Shown here in pieces: positions 8,373 through 16,263 of a stretch of DNA of 64,000 nucleotides. The DNA comes from an uncultured Sulfitobacter sp. GTDB taxonomy: Bacteria > Pseudomonadota > Alphaproteobacteria > Rhodobacterales > Rhodobacteraceae. The position numbers were made by a program, and so were the translations under genes. The stretch spans positions 806,001 through 870,000 of the forward strand of contig NZ_CANNBM010000002.1 in NCBI RefSeq assembly GCF_947502895.1. Reading direction: 5' to 3'. The notes under the pieces were generated by a model. The model saw only the letters and a program-made list of their open reading frames with translations. It was not told the origin of the DNA and did not search any database. The first letter of the stretch is position 1, and each line of letters begins with the position of its first letter.

Positions 8373-8395
8373 GGCGCGGCAACAAGCACCGCGCC
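8373..8395. terminator. Hairpin between convergent genes
   Basis: Inverted repeat GGCGCGG (8373-8379) / CCGCGCC (8389-8395), 9-base loop, followed on the plus strand by TTTAG. It sits between the convergent ends of the zinc-ribbon and TIGR02302 genes. The T-run is short, so intrinsic termination is only probable. Confidence 0.5.
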
Positions 8396-8396
8396 T

Positions 8397-11039
8397 TTAG
8401 AACCTGTCCAACAAGCGGTTGAGGTAGTCGCGCTCAACCTCGGGGCGCGCCGCCTCGCCCGAGCGGCGGCGGATTTCATCCAGCAACTCGCGCGCACGCC
8501 CGTAGGCATCATCATTGAGATCGGCCTCGTTGTCGCTGCCTGTGGCACCATTGCTTCCCTGTTCGCGGCCCAAGGGATCACGGTTGTCGGCGCGGCGGTC
8601 ACTTTCCTGACTGCCCTGACCGGGCTGCTGGTTGCGCTCTTCTTGCGCCATCGCTTCACCCAGCGACCGCATGCTATCGCGCAGGGCTTCCATGGCTTGG
8701 GACTGGTTGTCGATCGCTTCGGCCAGCTGGCCCTCCCGCAGGTTTTGCTCGGCGTCGTCCATAGCTTCGCCCGCGCGACCCAAAGCATCGCGCGCCGCGT
8801 CCCCCTCTGGCGTGCCTTGGCCGGGTATCCGGCCTTCTTGACGGCGTAACTCATCTCGCAGCTGCTGCTGCCTCTGGGCCAGATCCTGCGCTTGGCCTTG
8901 GCCTTGCCCATGCTGAGTATCACCCGGGCGCTGCTCTCCACCGCCGCCTTGTTCGCCACTTTGGGGGTTTTGCTCACCGTTGCCTTGGCCCTCATGGCTC
9001 TCACCGCGCCCCTGCCCGCCATTGCGGCCCTCGTTGCCTTGGTTTTCGCCAGCCTGTGCATTCGGGTTGAACTGCTCTTGCAGATCGCGGAACGCCTGAT
9101 CGCTCAAGCCCTGTTGCTCGCGCAAGGTCTCGGCGAGGCCTTCCATTGCCTGCTCACCCGGAGATTGGCCGCCTTCGCCCTGCTGGCCCTGCGTGACCTG
9201 CATATTCTCCATCATTTCCTGCAATTCGCGTAAGGCCTGCTCGGCTTCGGCCATCCGGCCCTGCTCCATCAGCTCTTGAATACGGTCCATCATGCGCTGC
9301 AGATCGTCCTGCGTCATCTGCATGCTTTCGCCTTGTTGTTGCTGCTGGCCTTCTCGCTGACCATCTTGCCGCTCAGCCTGCTCGCGCTGCAGCTGCTGCA
9401 TGAATTCCTCGGTGGCGCGGCGCAATTCCTGTATCAACTCGGCGATTTCCTCGTCCGAAGCACCGTTCTTCATCGCTTCGTTCAACCGTTCCTGTGCACG
9501 GCGCATACGTTCCCGCGCGTCCTCCAGATCGCCCTCTTCCAGCTCCAGTGCCAAATCCCACAAATCCTGCGCAAGGGCATCGCGGTTTTCTTCACCCAGA
9601 CCAAAGCGGGCATATGTCTCCATTCGCCCGATCAATTTACGCAACCGCAGGGCTGTCGTTTCCGAGCGGAACGCATCTTGTGGCAAATGGCTGACTGCGC
9701 GCAGCACCTGTGCCGTACGTTTGGTGTTTTCACGGCTCCACAAAATGTCACGGCGCATTTCAATCACGGCTGCCGCGGTTGGATCAAAAAAGCGTCGACC
9801 CGGTAAAACCATCTGCATCGGGGCCGTTTGTGCCTGTTGCTCTGCGGCATCAAGCGCAGTCATCGCTATGGTGACAGGCAGGTTCGCCCAAGGGTGCTGG
9901 GAGAAGTCATCGACAAGATTTTCTTCAAACGCGGCACGGTCCCCCGCGATGGGCATCGGCAGAGGCAGGGTAATCTCGGGGCGCGCATCGGGTGCGACCA
10001 CCAGACCATACCGGCGCTCAACCGATGCAAGGTCAAGCATGATCCGCGCTTCGCCCGCCTCGACACCGTAGTCATCCTTGGCCGCAAAGGGCAGGCGCAT
10101 CTCGCCCATCGCAGAAACCTCGGGGGCACCCAGTATGACAACTTCGGGGGCCGCATCGGCCCGCATGGTCACATCCCATGTCCGCCCGCCCGGTCCCTCA
10201 ACGGCAATGCTACCGCTCTGGTTCACTTTGAAATCAAAGGCCATTTGCGGCGGTGTTGCAGCATCGGTATCGCGCTCGGCAGCTATGGCCGTTCCCGATA
10301 CGCTCTCATTTACCCCCAACGCGCCCACCTCACCATAAAGGCGCATGGTGATCAGTGTGCCAACAGGTAACTCCAGCGGCCCTTCGGCCAAATCGTTGAG
10401 ATAGAGTGTCGGCTTTCCAGTATAACGCGGCGGTTCTGCCCAACCTTCCCAGACAGGACCGGCAGCAAGGGTGCTTGCGCCGCCGCCTGCCATCTGCGCC
10501 ACTGTTCCAACCCGCCAGACAGAGCCAAACAAAAGAGCAACCGCAAAGGCCAGCACAGCCACAAACCGCAAAGCATACGGATCGCGCGATGCAACCCGTA
10601 GATCAGCAGGCACAGCCTGGGCCGCCGCCGCACGCTCGGCCATGCGCCGTTTGTGCGCCCGCCAGACCGCAGCCGAAGCATCGTCGCCGCCGCCGATCGC
10701 CTGATCATCCAAAAGCGCCGTCAAAGGACGCCCTGCAAGGCTGCCGTCGAGGCGCATCATGGCATCTGCCTGACTGGGCCACGACCATCGCCGCACGGCA
10801 TAACCAATTGCCCAAAGTCCTGCCGCGACGGCCAGTCCGACTGCCGCCCAGATACCTTCAATCGCTGCCACTTCGTGCAGGCCCAACATCGCTGCCGCCA
10901 GCGCCAGCAACACGACCGTCAGCAGAGGCCATAGGCTGCGCACGGCAACTTCGGCAACCATACCCATACGCGTCAGCCACAAGGGCCTGCGCAGTCCGTC
11001 CAGCGTGCGCTTTAGATCATTCGGGGTGAACTGAACCAT
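8397..11039 (-). CDS. TIGR02302/DUF4175 family large membrane protein
   Basis: 880 residues. Two hydrophobic helices near the N terminus (about 30-50 and 57-78) and a third about 152-172, then a mainly beta-rich extracytoplasmic region (about 180-460), then a long alpha-helical, very Gln/Glu/Gly-rich C-terminal region (about 490-850) with coiled-coil character (runs such as QREGQQQQQGE and QGQGQAQDLAQRQQQL). This matches the alphaproteobacterial TIGR02302 family, whose function is not established. It lies 23 bp downstream of lysA and is probably the last gene of the argH operon. The low-complexity region generates long spurious frames on the opposite strand. Confidence 0.88.
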   Translation of the reverse strand: MVQFTPNDLKRTLDGLRRPLWLTRMGMVAEVAVRSLWPLLTVVLLALAAAMLGLHEVAAIEGIWAAVGLAVAAGLWAIGYAVRRWSWPSQADAMMRLDGSLAGRPLTALLDDQAIGGGDDASAAVWRAHKRRMAERAAAAQAVPADLRVASRDPYALRFVAVLAFAVALLFGSVWRVGTVAQMAGGGASTLAAGPVWEGWAEPPRYTGKPTLYLNDLAEGPLELPVGTLITMRLYGEVGALGVNESVSGTAIAAERDTDAATPPQMAFDFKVNQSGSIAVEGPGGRTWDVTMRADAAPEVVILGAPEVSAMGEMRLPFAAKDDYGVEAGEARIMLDLASVERRYGLVVAPDARPEITLPLPMPIAGDRAAFEENLVDDFSQHPWANLPVTIAMTALDAAEQQAQTAPMQMVLPGRRFFDPTAAAVIEMRRDILWSRENTKRTAQVLRAVSHLPQDAFRSETTALRLRKLIGRMETYARFGLGEENRDALAQDLWDLALELEEGDLEDARERMRRAQERLNEAMKNGASDEEIAELIQELRRATEEFMQQLQREQAERQDGQREGQQQQQGESMQMTQDDLQRMMDRIQELMEQGRMAEAEQALRELQEMMENMQVTQGQQGEGGQSPGEQAMEGLAETLREQQGLSDQAFRDLQEQFNPNAQAGENQGNEGRNGGQGRGESHEGQGNGEQNPQSGEQGGGGEQRPGDTQHGQGQGQAQDLAQRQQQLRDELRRQEGRIPGQGTPEGDAARDALGRAGEAMDDAEQNLREGQLAEAIDNQSQAMEALRDSMRSLGEAMAQEERNQQPGQGSQESDRRADNRDPLGREQGSNGATGSDNEADLNDDAYGRARELLDEIRRRSGEAARPEVERDYLNRLLDRF

Positions 11040-11062
11040 GGCGACCTCTTGTCAGGCGGGCC

Positions 11063-12346
11063 TCAAGATGCGGGATGCGTCTCTAGCCACTCAGGGATGG
11101 TATCGCGATTTATCATTTCGTCAAAGGTCGGACGTGGGCGGATAACCGCAAATTGATCCCCATGCACCAACACTTCGGGGATAAGTGCCCGCGAATTATA
11201 CTCGCTCGACATAACTGCACCGTATGCGCCCGCACTGCGAAAGGCCACCAGATCGCCAGCAGCCAGCGGCACCATGTCGCGCTGCTTGGCAAAGGTATCA
11301 CCGGATTCGCAGACGGGACCGACAATGTCATACGGCTGCTTCTCGGTGCCGGGTGCCGCCTCGATCACTGGAATAATGTCGTGATAGGCCTCGTACATCG
11401 CGGGACGGATCAGATCGTTCATCGCCCCGTCTAGGATCAGAAAATCGCGGCCCTCGCCGGATTTCACGTAAATCACCTTGCTTACCATCAGCCCTGCGTT
11501 TCCTGCAATCAGACGACCAGGCTCAATCTCGATTTCACAACCCAGATGGCCCAATGTACGCTGCACCATCGCACCGTAATCGGCAGGCAGCGGCGGCGCC
11601 TCGTTGCTGGTCGCATAAGGAATACCCAGACCGCCACCCAGATCAAGCCGCGTGATTCTGTGCCCGTCGCTGCGCAACTGCTCGGTCAGCTCGGCGACTT
11701 TCAGATAGGCCTGCTCGAACGGTGCAAGGTCTGTCAGCTGTGAGCCGATGTGCACGTCTATTCCGATCACGTCCAGACCAGGCATCGCAGCGGCCATCGC
11801 ATAGACTTCGCGTGCACGCGAAATCGGAATGCCGAACTTGTTCTCTGACTTGCCCGTGGCGATCTTCGCATGGGTCTTGGCATCCACATCTGGATTCACC
11901 CGCACTGTGATAGGCGCTATTTTACCCAGTTCCACAGCTACAGCGTTGAGCACTTCCATCTCAGGTTCGCTCTCGACGTTGAATTGCCGGATCCCCCCCT
12001 CAAGTGCTACGCGAATTTCTTCTTCGGTCTTGCCCACGCCCGAAAATACAATCCTGTCGCCAGGTACGCCAGCAGCCTTGGCGCGCAAATATTCGCCTTG
12101 ACTGACCACGTCCATCCCTGCGCCCGCTTGCGCAAGCGTACGCAGAACGGCCTGATTGGAATTGGCCTTCATTGCATAGCACACCAGATGGTCCATACCT
12201 TTCAACGCCTCATCAAAGGCATTGAAGTGTCGCAGCAAAGTGGCTGTCGAATAGACATAGAACGGTGTGCCAACCGCGGCCGCAATCTCGGCCACAGGCA
12301 CATCTTCGGCAAACAATGCGCCATCGCGGTACAGGAAGTGGTCCAT
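11063..12346 (-). CDS. lysA: Diaminopimelate decarboxylase
   Basis: Last step of lysine synthesis: meso-diaminopimelate to L-lysine plus CO2, PLP-dependent. 427 residues, normal length. The PLP lysine is in CYAMKANSN (K60); HIGSQ and GGGLGIPY form the barrel's phosphate and substrate contacts; the C-terminal domain has GPVCESGDTF with the active-site cysteine, and AYGAVMSSEYN. It follows the DUF2834 gene by 33 bp. Confidence 0.96.
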   Translation of the reverse strand: MDHFLYRDGALFAEDVPVAEIAAAVGTPFYVYSTATLLRHFNAFDEALKGMDHLVCYAMKANSNQAVLRTLAQAGAGMDVVSQGEYLRAKAAGVPGDRIVFSGVGKTEEEIRVALEGGIRQFNVESEPEMEVLNAVAVELGKIAPITVRVNPDVDAKTHAKIATGKSENKFGIPISRAREVYAMAAAMPGLDVIGIDVHIGSQLTDLAPFEQAYLKVAELTEQLRSDGHRITRLDLGGGLGIPYATSNEAPPLPADYGAMVQRTLGHLGCEIEIEPGRLIAGNAGLMVSKVIYVKSGEGRDFLILDGAMNDLIRPAMYEAYHDIIPVIEAAPGTEKQPYDIVGPVCESGDTFAKQRDMVPLAAGDLVAFRSAGAYGAVMSSEYNSRALIPEVLVHGDQFAVIRPRPTFDEMINRDTIPEWLETHPAS

Positions 12347-12379
12347 TTTCTTTATTTTTCCCTTAAACTCAATTCCGCC

Positions 12380-12697
12380 CTAGCGAACAGGTGCTGACCG
12401 TAAAAATAGATAGAGCGGCAGGCCGCAGCTTACCCCGATGCAAAAGGTCGCGGGGATCGCGATCAGCGCTCCCCAGTTGCGGCGCGTGGCAACCTCGGCC
12501 ACGATCCACACGGTCAAGGCGACCGCCGCAATTGTCAGATCCCAGACCAGACCGCTGGTGGCTGTATTTACGTGCCACGCATCAACCATCGCCATGATGT
12601 CCCAGCCGTTGACCTGAAACCACTGGATAAAATAATACATCGGATGGATAGCGCCCCAGATGGCCAGAGCGAGATAGATCAAACGCAGTACCGACAT
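12380..12697 (-). CDS. DUF2834 small membrane protein
   Basis: 105 residues with three predicted helices (about 5-25, 47-70, 78-98). The pattern LALWGAIHPMYYFIQW-like start and TSGLVWDLTIAAV match DUF2834, a family of unknown function. The start codon shares one base with the stop of the preceding lipoprotein gene (TAATG), so it is translated in the same operon. Confidence 0.85.
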   Translation of the reverse strand: MSVLRLIYLALAIWGAIHPMYYFIQWFQVNGWDIMAMVDAWHVNTATSGLVWDLTIAAVALTVWIVAEVATRRNWGALIAIPATFCIGVSCGLPLYLFLRSAPVR

Positions 12698-12861
12698 TAT
12701 AGCCCCCGCTTCACGCCAAACTCGACCGAGCCCGACACCGTTACTCCCGGTGTGGTCGTGCTGGGCTGCTGGCGTGGCGATACAGTATCGTTGCGCGGTG
12801 CCTCTGGCGGGCCACAGGCAGCCACCGCCACCACAAGCATGGCTGCGAACAGAACCCTCAC
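12697..12861 (-). CDS. Small lipoprotein, 54 residues
   Basis: Read from the GTG at 12861: a lipoprotein signal VRVLFAAMLVVAVAAC with lipobox V-A-A-C, followed by a Pro/Thr/Ser-rich tail. The GTG overlaps the stop of the upstream 56-residue lipoprotein gene by 4 bases (GTGA, 12858-12861), which decides the start; the longer frame to 12987 would cover that gene. Its C-terminal SGSVEFGVKRGL resembles the C-terminal VGLKKGPLRIGLGL region of its neighbour, suggesting related proteins. Function unknown; anchoring in the inner or outer membrane is expected. Confidence 0.72.
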   Translation of the reverse strand: MRVLFAAMLVVAVAACGPPEAPRNDTVSPRQQPSTTTPGVTVSGSVEFGVKRGL

Positions 12862-13028
12862 AACCCCAACCCGATCCGCAGTGGCCCTTTCTTCAGGCCA
12901 ACATTCGCGCCCAGCCCCACACCGGAAGGCGAGAGCGATACATTCACACCGCCCGTGGGCTGAACAGGCTCGCCGTCTACTCCGCAAGCGGCAAGCGCTA
13001 GCACCGAAGCAATCATCAACTTTCTCAT
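12858..13028 (-). CDS. Small lipoprotein, 56 residues
   Basis: Begins MRKLMIASVLALAACGVDGE: short basic n-region, hydrophobic core and lipobox L-A-A-C at C15, so a small lipidated protein. The mature part is Gly/Val-rich (GGVNVSLSPSGVGLGANVG) and ends at TGA 12858. Its ATG overlaps the argH stop by 4 bases (ATGA 13025-13028), and its stop overlaps the next start. Both overlaps argue strongly for a real, translated gene although it is below the usual length cut-offs. Function unknown. Confidence 0.8.
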   Translation of the reverse strand: MRKLMIASVLALAACGVDGEPVQPTGGVNVSLSPSGVGLGANVGLKKGPLRIGLGL

Positions 13029-14416
13029 TCGGTCAACTCCTTCCAGCGGGCGACCTGCACGCGCACCTGCGCGGGCGCTGTCCCGCCATATGAGATGCGC
13101 GAGTTTACAGAATTTTCCACCCCAAGAACGGTGAAAACGTCCTGCGTTATCCCAGCATGCACCGATTGCATCTGCGCAAGTGTCAGATCAGGCAAGTCAC
13201 ATTCCTGTTTTTCGGCAATTCCTACAAGAGTTCCCGTAATGTGGTGGGCGTCACGAAACGGCAGGCCCAACACGCGCACCAACCAATCAGCAAGATCAGT
13301 CGCCGTGGAGAATCCGCTGCCTGCTGCCGCGGCAAGCTGGGGACGGTTGGCGTTCATATCGCGCACCATGCCTTCCATCGCCGCCAGCGCCAGCATGAGG
13401 TTATCGGCGGCGTCAAAAACCTGCTCTTTATCTTCTTGCATGTCTTTGGAATAGGCCAGCGGCAGCCCCTTCATGACCATCATCAACGCCACATTTGCTC
13501 CAAAAATGCGACCGACTTTGGCACGGATCAACTCTGCTGCGTCGGGGTTCTTCTTTTGCGGCATGATGCTGGAACCCGTCGAGAAACGATCCGACAGGGT
13601 CACAAAGCGGAACTGGGCGGAGGACCAGATCACCAGCTCTTCGGCAAAGCGGCTCAGGTGCATGGCACAGATGCTGGCTGTGCCCAGAAACTCCAGCGCG
13701 AAATCACGGTCGCTCACCGCATCCAGACTATTTGCCGCAGGGCGGTCAAAGCCCAGCGCCTTGGCCGTCATTTCGCGGTCAATGGGAAAGGATGTGCCAG
13801 CCAGTGCGGCAGCCCCTAGCGGGCTTTCGTTCATGCGCGCGCGCGCATCGCGCACACGGCTCAGATCGCGGCCAAACATCTCCACATAGGCCATCATGTG
13901 ATGCCCCCATGTGACGGGCTGGGCAGTCTGCAAATGCGTAAATCCGGGCATCACCCAATCCGCACCCGCGTCAGCCTGTGCGAGAAGCGCCCGAATAAGA
14001 GCGAGGAGCGCGCCCTCGGTCGCATCAAGCTGGTCGCGCACCCAGAGTTTGAAATCTGTCGCCACCTGATCGTTGCGTGAACGGCCAGTGTGCAAACGGC
14101 CCGCTGGTTCTCCGATCACTTCCTTAAGGCGCGCTTCCACATTCATGTGGATGTCCTCAAGAGCTGTGGAATAGGTGAATGTACCGTCCTCAATTTCTGA
14201 CAAGACCGTGAGCAGCCCTTCCCGAATGGCCTCCGCGTCGCTAGTCTGGATGATACCCTGTGCGGCCAGCATCGCTGCATGGGCACGAGAGCCTTCAATA
14301 TCCTGGGCAGCCATCCGCTTGTCAAAGCTGATCGAGGCATTAATTGCCTCCATGATCGCATCAGGACCAGCGGCAAAACGGCCGCCCCACATCTTGTTGG
14401 AAGTCTTGTCTGTCAT
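13025..14416 (-). CDS. argH: Argininosuccinate lyase
   Basis: Final step of arginine synthesis: argininosuccinate to arginine plus fumarate. 463 residues. Fumarase/aspartase superfamily signature GSSIMPQKKNPD, the HTGRSRNDQVATD segment, and TAQPVTWGHHMMAY with the catalytic His region. It is the first gene of a minus-strand operon (two lipoproteins, DUF2834, lysA, TIGR02302). The divergent tlpA-like gene starts only 23 bp away. Confidence 0.97.
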   Translation of the reverse strand: MTDKTSNKMWGGRFAAGPDAIMEAINASISFDKRMAAQDIEGSRAHAAMLAAQGIIQTSDAEAIREGLLTVLSEIEDGTFTYSTALEDIHMNVEARLKEVIGEPAGRLHTGRSRNDQVATDFKLWVRDQLDATEGALLALIRALLAQADAGADWVMPGFTHLQTAQPVTWGHHMMAYVEMFGRDLSRVRDARARMNESPLGAAALAGTSFPIDREMTAKALGFDRPAANSLDAVSDRDFALEFLGTASICAMHLSRFAEELVIWSSAQFRFVTLSDRFSTGSSIMPQKKNPDAAELIRAKVGRIFGANVALMMVMKGLPLAYSKDMQEDKEQVFDAADNLMLALAAMEGMVRDMNANRPQLAAAAGSGFSTATDLADWLVRVLGLPFRDAHHITGTLVGIAEKQECDLPDLTLAQMQSVHAGITQDVFTVLGVENSVNSRISYGGTAPAQVRVQVARWKELTE

Positions 14417-14425
14417 TTGCCTATT

Positions 14426-14433
14426 CTCCGGAG
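14426..14433. promoter_or_regulatory. Palindromic Shine-Dalgarno block serving two divergent genes
   Basis: CTCCGGAG reads the same on both strands. On the plus strand GGAGGA sits 4-5 bases before ATG 14440; on the minus strand GGAG lies about 9 bases before the argH ATG at 14416. The whole intergenic gap is 23 bp, so one short palindrome appears to supply both ribosome-binding sites. Confidence 0.6.
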
Positions 14434-14439
14434 GAATCC

Positions 14440-15012
14440 ATGAAGAAACTCTTGCTCGCCCTCGTCTATACGGCCCTCACGGCGGGTGCAAACCCTGCTC
14501 TTGCTGCGGATGCAGACATCATCGCGCCTTTGGTGGCGGGGGATATGAAAAAACTCGCAGTGCATAGCGTGCCAAAGGCAACCTCCTCGGCTCCTTTCGA
14601 TCTGGCAGATGATGCAGGCCGCGCCACGCTGGCGGATTACGAAGGCAAATATGTGCTCGTAAATTTCTGGGCCACATGGTGCGCGCCCTGCCGCAAAGAG
14701 ATGCCACATCTGTCGGAATTGCAGTCCGAGCTGGGCGGCGACGACTTTGAAGTCCTGACAATCGCAACGGGGCGTAACTCTCCCGCAGGGATTTCAAAGT
14801 TCTTCAAGGAAACGGGCATCAGTAACTTGCCGCGCCATCAGGACCCCAAGCAGGCATTGGCCAGCCAGATGGGCATATTCGGGTTGCCTATCACCGTATT
14901 GGTCGACCCGCAGGGCCGCGAGATCGCACGCCTGCGCGGAGATGCGGATTGGGCCAGCGACAGCGCCAAAAACATCATCAGAGCCCTGATTGCACAGAAA
15001 AACGATAGTTGA
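14440..15012 (+). CDS. TlpA/ResA-type thiol-disulfide oxidoreductase
   Basis: 190-residue periplasmic thioredoxin-like protein. Signal peptide or anchor MKKLLLALVYTALTAGANPALA (1-22), thioredoxin fold from about 50, active site FWATWCAPCRKE (C81, C84), and cis-Pro region GIFGLPITVLVD. TlpA-type proteins reduce disulfides in periplasmic targets, often in cytochrome c or copper-site maturation. A promoter must lie inside argH or overlap it, because the intergenic gap is only 23 bp. Confidence 0.92.
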   Translation: MKKLLLALVYTALTAGANPALAADADIIAPLVAGDMKKLAVHSVPKATSSAPFDLADDAGRATLADYEGKYVLVNFWATWCAPCRKEMPHLSELQSELGGDDFEVLTIATGRNSPAGISKFFKETGISNLPRHQDPKQALASQMGIFGLPITVLVDPQGREIARLRGDADWASDSAKNIIRALIAQKNDS

Positions 15013-15019
15013 GTTGCCC

Positions 15020-15037
15020 GGAGTTTTAGAAAACTCC
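15020..15037 (+). terminator. Possible terminator hairpin after tlpA-like gene
   Basis: GGAGTTTT (15020-15027), AG, AAAACTCC (15030-15037): a perfect 8-bp inverted repeat 8 bases after the stop codon. It is not followed by a clear T-run, so termination is only likely. Confidence 0.4.
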
Positions 15038-15082
15038 AATCAGAACCTTTAAAAATTCTGCACCCGCCACTGGCGGATGCAC

Positions 15083-16153
15083 TCAGGCCGCGTGGTTGAG
15101 AATGGCAGCTTCTGAAGCTGACAAAGTCCGCCGCGCAAAACTGCCGTAGGTATGCGGATCATATTCCAACTCGGGGCATTCAGCCAACAGACGTTGCCGA
15201 TCAGCATGATCCAGTGTGGCAAAGGCCGCTGATGCAGGATGGAAGCTTTCTGTTTCCAACCCGTTGGCCCAGAGCACCTGATGTTGCTCTAGCAACACAT
15301 GGATATAAGTGACCTCGCGTACCTGCATATCAACTGTGATCGTTTTGCCATTAATCAGGTCTTTGGCCGTCACCAACACCTCGGACGTGTTGAACAGGCT
15401 TTGCGCAGCGGCTCCCCTGATCAACATCCGATGCTCGGGCGAGACAAGCAAATCATGGTCAGGCTGATCCAGCCCCAAAGCGCCACCTGCGATGCGCACA
15501 GGGCGCAATTTGGGCATTGCAAACAGGCGAGCACCGGACATCCGCCGTTTGCCGATCCAGCGCAGGGGTTGCAGGCCATTGTCCTTGGTCTGGACCACAT
15601 CACCTTCGCGCAAATCCTCGATCAGCCGCGTGCCGTCTTCGGTTCGTATGCGCGTCCCTGGCGTAAAGCAGATCACGCCGCTTTGCTGCTGGTCAGGATC
15701 GGCTGTGCCGACCGTGCCCAACGTATGGTGCACGATCCATAAATCACAATTGCGCGGCGGCATTTCGTCAAGAAACATCAGCAATGGCTGGCTGCCGCCA
15801 CCCACTTCAATCAGTGTGACACTATAGCTTTTTCCGCCGTCTGTGACGACAAAGCTGTTGTCCATAAGTGGCGAAGTATCGTCCGCACCTGCTTGTGCGC
15901 GCGGTCCTGCCTCGCGTTCCAGCGCCGCACCAACCAACCTGTGAACCATACGTGCCGCGCGTTTGCGCAAATTTTCTGCTCCGTCCGCCTCGTCCAGTCG
16001 CAACACATCTGATGGCCCGTCCACACGCACAGCGTCACCACGCCATGCCCATGCTGCCCCAACGCTCAACGCTTGCACCGGTGCAGCATCAAGACCATCA
16101 ATTTCTGTTTGCGACCAGGAGATGACGAACGTGCCTCGAAAGCCCGTTCCCAT
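15083..16153 (-). CDS. Hint-domain protein (Hint_2 family)
   Basis: 356 residues, no signal peptide. An N-terminal region of unknown fold (1-160) is followed by a Hint domain starting at CFTPGTRIRTEDG (about 162) and containing DNGLQPLRWIGKR, SPEHRMLI and VTYIHVLLEQHQVL, with conserved His residues of the Hedgehog/intein fold. Hint domains carry out protein self-cleavage or splicing; whether this one is active is unknown. The Hint part closely parallels the C terminus of the 1799-residue protein at 22-27 kb. A CtrA-like box ends 31 bases before the start. Confidence 0.88.
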   Translation of the reverse strand: MGTGFRGTFVISWSQTEIDGLDAAPVQALSVGAAWAWRGDAVRVDGPSDVLRLDEADGAENLRKRAARMVHRLVGAALEREAGPRAQAGADDTSPLMDNSFVVTDGGKSYSVTLIEVGGGSQPLLMFLDEMPPRNCDLWIVHHTLGTVGTADPDQQQSGVICFTPGTRIRTEDGTRLIEDLREGDVVQTKDNGLQPLRWIGKRRMSGARLFAMPKLRPVRIAGGALGLDQPDHDLLVSPEHRMLIRGAAAQSLFNTSEVLVTAKDLINGKTITVDMQVREVTYIHVLLEQHQVLWANGLETESFHPASAAFATLDHADRQRLLAECPELEYDPHTYGSFARRTLSASEAAILNHAA

Positions 16154-16184
16154 TTACTGTCTCGCCTGCCTCATTATTTTTTTA

Positions 16185-16200
16185 TTAACTTCTGGTTAAC
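16185..16200 (-). promoter_or_regulatory. CtrA-box-like motif upstream of Hint gene
   Basis: TTAA-CTTCTGG-TTAAC on the plus strand, an exact match to TTAA-N7-TTAAC. The nearer TTAA lies 31 bases before the ATG at 16153, the same spacing as in front of the zinc-ribbon gene at 7499. An A/T-rich run (16175-16185) lies between motif and gene. Confidence 0.62.
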
Positions 16201-16263
16201 AAACTAGAGGGGCTCTGGAAAGAGGCGATGCAATATTGCCGTCACCTGTTGCGATTGCGCCAG

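Noticed and set aside
9400..10071. Long open frames opposite the TIGR02302 gene
   Set aside because: Low-complexity Gln/Gly/Glu codons on the coding strand open the other frames; no protein family seen.
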